Shown here: piece by piece, positions 23,322-33,994 of the stretch
Numbering within the stretch: position 1 is the stretch's first letter
Layout of the letters: each line of letters opens with the position of its first letter
Assembly (NCBI GenBank): GCA_010093605.1
Contig: MU004182.1
Span: 2,093,195 to 2,157,194, forward strand
Source: Lophium mytilinum
Taxonomy: Eukaryota > Ascomycota > Dothideomycetes > Mytilinidiales > Mytilinidiaceae
DNA length: 64,000 nucleotides
Direction: 5' to 3'
Translations under genes and position numbers: made by a program
The notes under the pieces: model-generated
Told to the model about the DNA's origin: nothing
The model's input: the letters and a program-made list of their open reading frames with translations, nothing else
The model's database searches: none

Positions 23322-23966
23322 TTCAAGATTGGGCCGAGAACATGCATTACGAGGCCCGTTTTTGCAATCGTTTTGATGCTACCAGCATGAGTGAATGGGT
23401 CCATTGCTCCGTGCGAGAGCCTGGTACATGAAGGTTGCGATCAGCAGTGCGGTATGTAGCGAACCTCCATTTATTCAGCCCGTACGCTTCGCCTGGATTC
23501 CCTCGTAGGCCAATGCCGGAACGCTGAATTCGAATCATAGCTGAAGGCATCCATATCTTCGCGGCGTCCGTCGAGCTTGTCATCTCCGAGTTGTCACAAA
23601 GTTCACCGTTCCTCGGGCAATGGTGGCTAGTCTCGGCCAATCAAACTACGTTCCCGCCACGCCTTCACTATTTTCGTCACATATCACAAAGTGAACTCTT
23701 TCGCCATAAGTTTTATATGCAGAACCGTCTCACAACGCGGCTCTTCTCTTGCCTTTCAACTTCACTGCCTCTGGGCCTAGATTAGCTCGTCTTGGCGACT
23801 TTCGGCGAACTATTTAATTCAAGCAGCCTTCCTCTTCTTCAACTCTTCTACAACACACTTCTTCAATCACTCTTCACGATCTACAAGACAAGTTTCCAAC
23901 CTCTTCGACCTGCTCCACATCCAACAAACCCTACATTTGCTCTAAAACCCTCCGACACCCATCAAC
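23322..23966 (+). promoter_or_regulatory. Promoter region of the chromatin-like gene, with a CCAAT box
   Basis: No gene-like frame. A CCAAT pentamer lies at 23637-23641 (GGCCAATCA), about 325 bases upstream of the next start codon, and pyrimidine-rich leader sequence runs from about 23850 to 23960. Both are usual in strongly expressed fungal genes. Function is inference. Confidence 0.45.
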
Positions 23967-24468
23967 ATGACTTCTTCTAACTCTCTGGCCCTCTCCGAGA
24001 AAGAGATGAGCACTCTCGCTCTTGCCTGGCAGTGCTTCGCCACTGAACCGACCGTAAGTTACCATCACATGTCCCCAGATCTTCCTGCTTTCTAACACCT
24101 AGTAGGTCGACTACAAAAAGCTGGCTGAGTTGACTGGGTACACTCTCCAATCCGCCCAAGTCACACTTGGGAAGATCAAGCGCAAGCTCCGCGCTGCTGC
24201 GGAGGCCAACGGTACCCCAATGGCCAAGGCTGCCGATGCCACCGCTCCGAGCACCCCTCGGAAGCGCAAGACTACCAACGGTGAAGCCAATGGCACCCCG
24301 AAGAAGGCCCGTGGCACCCCGAAGAAGAAGGTTGCTGCAACCACCGAGAGTAATTCTGAGGACGACGAAGCGTTCACCTCGAAGCACGCTCTGAAAGGCG
24401 AGGCCGACAAGCTGATCGCTGCCACGAACGAGTTCCTCGGCCAAGTCAAGGCTGAGGACGACGATTGA
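23967..24468 (+). CDS. Small lysine/alanine-rich nuclear protein, histone H1-like tail
   Basis: Two exons: 23967-24053 and 24106-24468 (149 residues), with a 52 nt phase-0 intron carrying a TCTAAC branch point. The N-terminal 60 residues (SEKEMSTLALAWQCF..VDYKKLAELTGYTLQSA) look like a small helical, winged-helix or Myb-like fold: three predicted helices with a tryptophan. The middle is rich in Lys, Pro, Ala and Thr with two TPKK repeats (GTPKKARGTPKKK), as in linker-histone tails. An acidic C-terminus ends EDDD. I recognise this as a common, functionally uncharacterised protein of filamentous ascomycetes. A chromatin role is inferred from composition only. Confidence 0.88.
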
Positions 24469-25288
24469 GCGCCACCACGACACCGACTTCGAGATCTTGA
24501 CTCTCTTCTGTTCTAGGCACATGCCACTGCGGGCCAGCTGATCTATGGGGGGGTTCTCTGGCTGGATACCAAGTTTTGCTCCTTTCACTTCTTTGCCATA
24601 TTCCCCAGTTCATCGTCATGCACACTACCCGATCTTGGTACATTCCCCAATCAGCACCACCCTGCAGAAAGCTATGTGTACCGCCACGTCACTTAGGCTT
24701 GCATTGTTTGAGCTGAGCGGAATGGGGTTTCTTATTCGGCGTTTGGGAGGAGCGGGCTTTGCGTCGATTGTAGCTGAGAATCAGTAGCTACTGGTGAATC
24801 TAAAACGCTCAAACTCATTCGTGCTTGCGTGCAACTACAGTGCCTATTTATGTCTATTACTGCTTGTGGTGCCTCATAGTATATTCTAAGTGCCATTCCC
24901 GAAGTATATTCCCTCCGGTGTCATCAGTGCCTTTAAGTACTTCACGTGCACGAGCAGAGAAATGTCTGGATACCCTCTAGCCGCGGTATTAAACACTTGT
25001 GCTTCCAAATGACTTGCTATTTGCGACTTCCAATAGCAAGAGTTCACTTCACGCAACCTCATCACCAAAATAGCTCGATAATAGAAGGAGATTCCAGTCG
25101 CTACTTATCCCGCTAACCGCTCGAAAACTATCAAGATACCTTGCGGAAGACCTGTGTTTTATAACACATCATACTCTCTCCCAGACGCCGTTCACCCAGC
25201 CAGCCGACACCGAAAAGCATACTTCTCAACATTATCCCCACACGCCTCGCTCACAATCTCCTCAACATCCTCCGTCAACCCCACAATC
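24469..25288. other. Intergenic region between convergent genes
   Basis: Holds the 3' ends of the chromatin-like gene and MSH6. Frames at 24545-24787 and 24886-25068 have no protein-like features. Nothing else supported. Confidence 0.5.
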
Positions 25289-28200
25289 CTACAACCCCTC
25301 AATCGCCCTCCTAAGCACCTCCAGCGTGCCTTCGCCGATCCCCTCTAGTCCCTCCCTCAGCGTCCAAGCAACATCACTTTGCACACCCAGGGGCAAAAAC
25401 ACCCTCCCCTCTCCTCTCTGTACCTCCATGCGCTCCCCAAGGCGACTCGTGTGCTCCCACGCCTTGGCCGCCTTCTCAGCCGCCTCCACAACTTTACTCG
25501 GGATCCCACACATAGCCGCACAATGCATCCCGAAGCTCCCTTCGGCAACCCCATCTTCCAGCTTATACAAGAACGTGATGTTGCGGTCTTCCTCATCAAC
25601 GCGGATGCGCATACGCTTCGCGCGGATCTCGGGATGCATCTCAAACTCCCTCGCAAGGCTGCGATAATGGGTAGCGAAGAAGCCAACGCAGCCGACGCGG
25701 GTAGCGACGTCATGGAGAACGGCCTGGGCGACGGCGACACCATCGTAGGACGAGGTGCCGCGGCCGAGCTCGTCGAGAATGACAAGAGAGCGCGGGGTCG
25801 CTTCGGAAAGGATCTTTTGTGTCTCTGCGAGCTCGACGAAGAAGGTTGACTGGGCGGCGAAAATGTTGTCGTTGGCGCCGAGGCGAGACATGATGCGGTC
25901 TATGGGGGTTAGGCGGGCCGACGTCGCGGGGAGGTAGCAGCCGATTTGGGCAAGGATGACGGCGATGCAGGTCTAGGGGAGGGTTAGTGATTGATGAGGT
26001 GAAAGTGAGAGGCTTATGAGGATGTGGATTCGTACCATTCTTAGGATCGTCGACTTGCCGGCGGCGTTGGCACCAGTGAGCAAGTCGATATTCGCGGTAT
26101 CCCCTCCCAGCTTGATATCGTTAGGGATGAAGTCCGTCACGCTCGTCAACATGCATGGATGGCGCAGCTCTTCGAACTCGACCACAGTTCTCTTGTCGTT
26201 TGAGAAGACGGGCCTGCATGATGGCTCTCCCAGCGACGCAGAAGCTCTCGCGAGACTGATCAAACAGTCCAATTGAGCGATGATCTTGATAGCAGCAAGC
26301 CAAGTAGCATAGTCCTCGTCGAATCGAGCAAAGAAACGCGAAGCGACATCCCTTACGATCTGGCCGTGGGTTTCTTGGGCTTCCTGAAGAGCGCGAACTA
26401 ACTTGCGGAGTTCGGGACTGTAATAGCGCTTGACTTTCGCAGTGGCCGACATTTGATCCCAGTCCTTCGGGATCCCTTTGACTTTGTTCGGAACCTCCAA
26501 CTGATAGATCTCTTTTCCATTATCTTTGAAGATAATAGCATTAGAATTCAGATCCCGTCTAGCTTTTTTAAGAAGCTTCTCAAGGTCGGCTTGGCATTGG
26601 TCAATTGCCTCTTGGCTGTCGTCAAAGTCTTCTTCAACGCCTGGTTCCGGAACAAGAACGCCGTCGGACTTTGCCTTCTCTCGATCAAAGGCAGACTTCC
26701 ACTTTTTGAGTGTTCCAGCCAGATTGGGCATTGAAGATATGAGCTGGCCAATGACACCATCTCCTTCCCCAAAGGAACTCAAAAGAGTCATGGTGTACTC
26801 GATCTGTTCAAAGCCTTCTACGACTTTGAGAAAATCTTGAGCTTTGCATCGCCCAGCATGCACACGTGAAATTAGTCGCTCCAGATCGGGCAACTTGGTG
26901 AGGGAAGAAGTGAAACGTTCCATGACCGTGGAATCCGCGTTTAAGGCGTCAACAGCATCCAGGCGGGCATTGATCTTGACCGAGTCTGCTAGAGGGTGGC
27001 ATACCCAGTTTTTAAGCATTCGCTTGCCAAAGGGAGTGATGCAACGGTTCAACATTGAGAACAGAGTCCCGTTCGTGGAGCCGTCGAAAGTATTGGCGAA
27101 AATCTTAAACAAAGTCAGTGATGCTCCGCTGGTGATGTACTGGGTAAGTTCGTACCTCGAGGTTGATGAGACTTTGGCCGTCAAGAACGAGGCTTGTCGC
27201 CTTTCTAATAGGATCATACCAAGCAAAATTACCTAGGGTGACCAGGTCTCTTTCTATTTTAAGCTGCAAGACGTTAGCAAATATTCGACTGGAGGGGGTA
27301 CGGGCTTTCTTACCAGTCTAAGGTACTGCAGTAGCGCGCCAAATGCAGACATAACGTATTCTTTCTCTCTGGCCTCGCGAAGAACTTGCGGCCATGCTTC
27401 GATGTTTTCTTGGTCGGGTGAAACAAAATAGTCACTAGCATCAATCTCTCGGGATGTGATATCAGCAGACCAGAATTCTTTTTCTGGCTTCAGATAGTTC
27501 CAGAGCGTGGTTGGAGTGGTGTTATTCTTGAGAATTCTCAAAGCCCGGGCAGAGATGCACGACTTCTCCAACAAGAGCTCTCCAGGGCGGGTTTGGGCGA
27601 CAAAGGTCTCGAATTTTGTCATGTCGGCATCGTCAACGAATTCGCACAGTTGGAACTGCGCCGTGGCGGTGTCGACAAACGCAATGCCAAAGACAGGCAG
27701 GCCGTCTTTTTCGCTCTCCTTCACAGCGACGCAGAATGTTGCCATGTCGTCTTGAAGCATGCCGCCGTCTACCAGAGTTCCAGCTGTGAGCACGGCAGCA
27801 AGCTCTCTTCTAATAACCTTGTCTGCTTTTACAGCCTTTTCCCCACCTCTCTCACGCATCTCTTTTGCTAGAGCGGACTCCATCTGATCTACTCTTGCAA
27901 TCTTGAACCCTTTTGCAACGAACTGGTTGGCCCAAGTGTCTAAAGAGGCCTCGGGGACGCCGACCATTCTCATGTTGACTCTGTCCGTGAGCTTGAGGTC
28001 GAAAAGCTGATGACCAATAGTGGCATCATTCTCGTAAAGCTCGTAGAACTTGCCCTTCTTGAAGAAAACGATAGTGTCCCAGAACTTCTGCTTGATTTCC
28101 CAGTATTGCTTCTCGAACGCGGAGAACTTAGTCCAAGCCAGTGGCGGGATGTAAATGCTTCGAGGATCGTATTCAGGATGACCAGGGGGATTTCTATCAG

Positions 28201-29275
28201 CATCCAGCAGATTGGCCAACCAAGGGTATCTTGCCTCCGGTTCCGTGATATGTGCTTTTTGTTTCACGTTTTTGTCCTTTGGCTTCTTAGCTGGGATGTT
28301 TGTTGAGCGAGGCTGCAAGGGCTCGAGATTCTCCGGATCGTATGTCCATTGCTGGGCCGTGGAAAACGTAGGCATTTCGATGTCATCATTGTCATCGTCC
28401 GCTGGGGGAGGTGGTGGCGGCAGAGGTGATGTCTTGCTTCGCGATTGCTTAGCAGGCTGGCGTTTACGCTTCTGCGGGACAACAGCATCTTCATCTGAGT
28501 CGTCAGGCACGACGAAATCCTCCATGTCTGCCTCAAAGTCAGCAAGACTCCACCAGTTGTCTATACGGTCTAGGTGCCAGTCCTTGACCCGTTTGGTAAC
28601 ACATACCTTCGTCAAGCATAGCCTCTTCTGTAGCAGCATCAACGCCAAACTCGTCGTCCGAATCCTCCAGACTGACACGCCTCCGCTTTGTAGCCCGGCC
28701 TTTTCTGGCATTCGCAGAGATTGGTTGAAAGACGTCGTCATCGTCATCATCGGATTCCGCGTAGCTGACGGGCTTCTTGCCCTATGGAAGATCAGAACGA
28801 GTGCTGGCATGGAGTTGAACTGAATGAGGAAGGGTGAATACGGTACCTTTCTAATCGGACTACTCGACGCAACACCTGCAAGCTCTGACGAGACGCGGTC
28901 AGTTTCAATACTAGCAGGTGTGACTGGAGATGGCAGACCATTCTCCTTATTCTTGCCTTTTCCAGCTTCGGCCTCAATGTAGACGGGACTGGATGGTTCG
29001 GGGGGGTCGCTGCTCGGGGCCGGTGTCAAGGCCGCTGCGGCTGTCCGGCGAACCGAGAGATTCTTCTTGCTGCTAAACGATGGCGTCTCCTTCTTTATAG
29101 GAGTCGGATCCGGTGGTGAAGAGGCCGGGGCAGGGCTGGAACCAGTATCCGTCTTCTTCTGGAAGAACCCCAAGATGGACTTCTGGTTTTTGACAGACTG
29201 CGAGCCAGAGGTGGCTTTCTTGAGCTTGGGGGGCTTTGGAGTCGACATCTCGTTGCCTTCGACGCCCCGGACCAT
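25289..29275 (-). CDS. MSH6: DNA mismatch repair protein MSH6 (MutS homolog)
   Basis: Six exons: 29275-28847, 28781-28607, 28527-27314, 27263-27156, 27103-26036, 25972-25289 (1,225 residues). Introns are 50-79 nt. The N-terminus carries a PCNA-interacting motif (QKSILGFF, residues 31-38), then a disordered acidic and basic region. The mismatch-binding domain has the Phe-x-Glu motif in KGKFYELYEND. Connector, lever and clamp follow. The ABC-type ATPase has Walker A TGANAAGKST and Walker B LVILDELGRGTSSYDG, and FFATHYRSL near the end. With MSH2 it forms MutS-alpha in the nucleus and recognises base mismatches and small loops. Start is uncertain between the ATG at 29275 and the in-frame ATG at 29248. 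Length matches the family. Confidence 0.96.
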
Positions 29276-29835
29276 GATTGCTGTGAGAATGGGCGAATTG
29301 GAAAGGTGAGGTGGAGAGTGGAAGCTGGGGAGACGCGAGCGCGTTATTTGGACCGGCGTTAGCGCGATATGCAAAGCTCGGACAATCGTTATCAATCCCG
29401 GTTATTCGAACTAAGCCAAAACCATGCCTCCAGTATTCTCCACAAATCAGGCATAATATAGCCACTTCCTAGACGACACACAAAAGTCAATGCTTCAACT
29501 TTCTAGTCCAAGGCCTTTCTTTCGTCTCAACACATGTTCCTAGCATTCATCCTGCTAGATGAAAAAGCACGCCCCGCCTAAGATTAGGGGGACCAGAAAA
29601 TAAGCGACATTAATATACTCCAACACATCCAGGGTGGCATCCTGCCATCACGATTGAACAACTTTGAAGCTCCTGTTTTCAGTTCAAATAAAGAAAGCCC
29701 CCCTAGGAGTCACAAATGGAATCTCAATCCTCCATCTCAGACCTTTCAGTCGAAATATCCTATCTTAGTGCAGCGACCACCTGATTAACAGCGATCTAAG
29801 AGCAATTACGATAACTATCGCAATTATACCATCCC
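29276..29835. other. Intergenic region upstream of MSH6
   Basis: MSH6 promoter plus the 3' end of the next minus-strand gene. In-frame codons upstream of 29275 lack an ATG and are treated as leader. No gene seen. Confidence 0.5.
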
Positions 29836-32800
29836 CTATACGACACCGTCCCCATGGCTTCCTACCATTGGGCCTACGTTATTCCTGGCTTGCGACTCCC
29901 TATATTTCTTCAAAGCGGTCCGCACTTGTGGAAGAAACTTCAGAGGGTTCCTGGAGAAATTGTGCTCTTTCATGGATGTGTTGAGAATATATGCGTATAT
30001 TGAAAAAAAGCACAAGGCTTCCGCCACGACTGACGTCCTATTAGTGAAGGTACGAAGCTAGGCAACGATAGGATTCTATCGTACCCATGGCGACGGATGA
30101 TTGCCATAACTTCCAGCTGACGGCGTCTCCTTTGCCAGGATGAGGGTATTTATCAGTCGGGACGGCAAACAGAGCAGCGATGAAGTTGAGTGGTGTCTGG
30201 TAAACCATAAGCGTAAGATCGAATTCGAAGCTACTTTGCTACTTACGAAGACGACGGTAATGGCCGTGAAGACGAAAAGCAGTTGAGACTGCTTCTCGTT
30301 CTCCCTGTCTCGCTTGTCGGCGTCGGCAGCAAATATTAGACTGCCTTGCTTTTGCTTGAGATCGAGGAGCCGGACGATCTAAGTCGTGTTAGCACTAGTT
30401 TGAGCGTTTGGGGCGGATGGGTGGGATACTCGTTTCTCGACCCGCTCTGCTTCTTCATCAAGCTTCTTCAGGCATTCTCGCTTTTCGATAAAATCCGGAT
30501 ATCCTTTCTTGGTCCTACCAGAATAATCCCGAGGGTCCTCATTCATTCTTCTCCAATCCTGGAAAACGGGTTCCTGGTTGCCGAAGACTCGTCCGATCAT
30601 CTTCAGCTCATCTCGAATGTCTTTCGCTTGTCGCAGTTCTTCCGTTTCAAGAGAAATGTCATACAGCGCCATGAATTCCCTCTTACGTTCAGCCTTGCTC
30701 TTTGCTGTCTTTAGGCTCCACCTCCTGCTGGTATGGCGGATGTACCCACTAAAATCTGTGTACCGTGCTGTTTCTATCTGGTGCTACTAGCTATCAGCAA
30801 CGATTACGTGAAACGTGATGGGATGGGCGATAACGTACGCGATCAGCAATGCTTTTTGCAAACATGGATGCCCATGTTTCCAGTTCTCTCAGTCCTCTAT
30901 ACACTGGCTCATCCGATGTATTAATGCACTGGCGAAGTACTTGCCACACGAAACTGTCGAGATCTCCTTCCCTGTTATCACACCAAAGCGAGGCTAATTT
31001 GTCGAACAATGGAGCGCCCTCTGCCTCGGTCCAGGGCTCCGACGACGCCGTGACAACTAGGTCTGCACAAGATGGAAGCGTCAGAGTGTTCAAAACAGCT
31101 ACTGACCATACAGCGCGTGGCCAAATATATCGCAAAACTCTCTGCCACCGCTTGTGGTGCCTCAGGATAGTTTCAGTAATACAGAGCGACGGATCACACG
31201 TCTCATATGTGCAAATTCCTCTGCCGCTGCTGGGGAAAGCCTTATCTTACCACTTTACTAGTCGTTCAACAAGAAGTGACACTTCCATCTGCATCGGACT
31301 CTTGAAAGTTCCATGAGGCGTATCAAGCAGCGGTAGAGAGTTCTCCGGATATCTGTGACGGGAGAAAGGTTCAACTTACTTTTCACTTTCCATAGCCATA
31401 CTTGATTCACCATCAGTAGTTTGGCTTGTTCCCCGTTATGATCAGGTGTCTGCCCTTTCGTCCATCGATATATGACCTGATCATGGTCCTGCTTCTCGGT
31501 AGATTGATTTGCCATAGAGTATGACTGATCTAAAGTTTGAGGAATCTGTAGGGTGCATTTCTGCTCCGCGATTTCGCTCTCGGGTCCATAATCGTCTACA
31601 AGCTTCCATAAAGCGCGAAAGTTCGGGTCCGGTTCGTGTTCCCCTCTAATGTGACGACCTCGGGACTCGAGGAAAGCCCCAGATTCAGCTGTGAAATATG
31701 GCAGCTGCATTACGATGTAAGCTAGAGGTCGAGACCTAGAATGTTTTGGTCTCTTACTACAGCAGAGACCACATCATCCTTCACGGTGTGATGAGCTTGT
31801 CGGCGATTCGACGACTGTCTCACTTCTTCAAGAGCTTCATCAATGATGCAGATCAGGTTGGTGCTTCTGGACATCTCATATGATGCCGGTAAGTGCATTA
31901 TAATCCACTGAAATTGCTGCTTTAGCATAATGCACGATCCTGGGAAAGTATCACAGGAGTACCTTACCTTTACCCACAAGATCTGTAGTATTCATACCTA
32001 TAAGTGAGTACTATGGCTAGCGAAGCTCCAGGGGACACATACATTGTTACTTCGGACATGGATCCATACTCCCCTCCTTCTATTCTCGGTATCTGAATCC
32101 GGATTTGGATCTGGATCTGGAGTTGGATCTGGGTCTAGGTCTCGGCTTGGGCCTGGGTCCGGATCTGGATCTGGATATGAATGCCCCGGGTTGGGTGAAG
32201 GTGTTGGTGACAGTGTAGGTGAAAGTGTAGGTGAAGTTGAAGAATCTGAAGATGAAGACTCGGCCAGATTGACCCCCTCCAAAGCTTGCGACACCTGCTG
32301 GATCACTGCTTCCGCCTTTGGGTCTAAAGTTTTAGGCGGTGCAGAGAAGTCGAAAACACTGCATATATCAGGGCGCTTCTTACGCCATATCCTATGCGAG
32401 TAGTAGTCATTCGTGCTTTTAATCGCCCACCAAAACGTAGTCAAGACCGGTAGCTGACCCTGCTCAATTGCCCCCTTTTCCGCAGTAGCATACGGTGGAG
32501 GGAACTGTCGCGTGTCGTACAATGTCTCTTTGGTCGCAGTAGCATTCGGAACTTCTGAGAATAGCTTGAGTACTTTGGGGTGCCGTCCGATGTTTCTGTA
32601 TGCGATGTCCTGAGCAGTTTCGCCGCCCGATGTCTTCGGAGAGCGAAGCGCGCCATACTGAAGCAAAGTCCGGACGTAATGGAAGTTACCTCGATGTGTC
32701 GCGATGATCAACGCTGTGTCACCGCTGTTGTTTTGGCTGTCAATGTCGGCTTTCGATTCCAGGAGTAGGTCCAACGTGTGTTCGTTTCCTCTTATTGCCG

Positions 32801-33044
32801 CGAACATCAGTGCTGTTTGTCCATCTTCATCCTTTGCGTTCACATCGGCGCCGTTGCGAAGGAGTGATTCTACCGCTGCGTTGTTTCGGCCCCATACTGC
32901 CGCGTGTAGAGCAGTCCTTCCGTCGCTTCCTCTGGCATTAACATCGACAACTCCATGGTTTCCTCGGGTGCTGGATTCGACATTTCCTCGTTGAGTACGT
33001 TGAGTGAACTCTAGAGCTGAGCCGATGGCCCCCACAGGATCCAT
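29836..33044 (-). CDS. Ankyrin-repeat protein with CorA-like magnesium-transporter C-terminus
   Basis: Exons I can support: 33044-32043, 31982-31824, 31752-31380, 31160-31103, 31062-30839, 30783-30430, 30378-30247, 30196-30085, 30029-29836. Exon 1 encodes three to four ankyrin repeats (DGRTALHAAVWGRNNAAVESL, then two more), then a Pro-Asp repeat tract (DPDPDP...) coded by GGATCT-like hexamers. The second half matches fungal CorA-like proteins: LDQSYSMANQ, VIYRWTKGQ, MVNQVWLWK, a long helix, then two membrane helices, FVFTAITVVF with TPLNFIAALF and VVAEALCFFSIYAYIL. The stretch 31161-31379 could not be resolved: open frames there do not join in phase, so an exon is missing from my model or the gene is damaged. 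Function is unknown; family members are common next to fungal signalling genes. Confidence 0.75.
32085..32185. repeat. Degenerate GGATCT hexanucleotide repeat inside the ankyrin gene
   Basis: On the plus strand, GGATCT/GGATTT-type hexamers recur from about 32100 to 32172. On the coding strand they give alternating Asp-Pro dipeptides. Such tracts expand and contract easily and usually form a flexible linker, here between the ankyrin and CorA-like halves. Confidence 0.8.
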
Positions 33045-33994
33045 AACAGCAACGGGAATGGCAGGGTAGTTGCCCACGGTAGTGGCCTTTTAAGTACGAG
33101 CCTTGTGGCTCTGCTTGCGGGGAAAGTGGCCGTGGTGGCATGTGTACTCGCTAGCCCCTGTTCGGGTGCATTCGCGTATTCAATTAATTGGCGCTATGAA
33201 TACGAGATCTGTCGCAGGGAGGCATCCAATACAAGACTTCCGCGTGGAAGAGGGGCTGCGTCCTTCTGCACGCTGCAAGCTTTGAAGCCAGATGTTCACC
33301 GCCGCTTGCTGCGTCCAATCAGAAGTGTTGACGCGCTCATACATGTTGTGTCACGATCGAAGAATTTTGTTGAAGGTTAGTTCTATTAAACGATTAATGA
33401 GGGATGTCATAAAAGCTACGGATCTTTGCTCTAATTGATATACCTCATAGTAAGCATAATGTGTTGCTTGCTAATACCTCGCAGAATACTTTATCATCAT
33501 TCATGCTCCAGAGGAAAGAATCGGGTTACCTAGGTAGGACTCGTCACGTGATACCCCCTATATGTTGATCATTGAACAACATTTAAGATTCTCAAACACG
33601 TCAAGAATACCCTCAAGATCTAGGACATGTGTAGACTAGATTGCGTCTACGGTATTAAGGTCTGTATGTATATCATTTACCCACGTGAAATTGTACCCCT
33701 GTACAATCTGCGGCACCCTTCGGTCGATCCCAGCTGCTCAGCCTTTCACACATCTCTCGACCCTGACATCTCGATTGACCTATCCTCTACTTATATTTCA
33801 TCTTTAGCTTGGTCAAACTTATGGGTGTCATTCCTCTCGCAGATAAAGACATCTATCCAGCCATCATGCCATGCGCTCGTATCCAAATCGCCGCATCTGT
33901 GCCTAGCTTTTCGACTACTTCAGCCTCGTGTCTCCGCCTACTCTCATTTCGTTCATTCCTTTCTCAAATTCAGTGAAGTGTTCTGTTTGTCAAA
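33045..33994. promoter_or_regulatory. Divergent promoter region of the ankyrin-CorA and Hsp70-kinase genes
   Basis: 950 bases separate the two start codons in head-to-head orientation. CACGTGA-type E-box-like motifs occur near 33545 and 33682. The frames inside are not protein-like. Shared regulation is inference. Confidence 0.5.
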
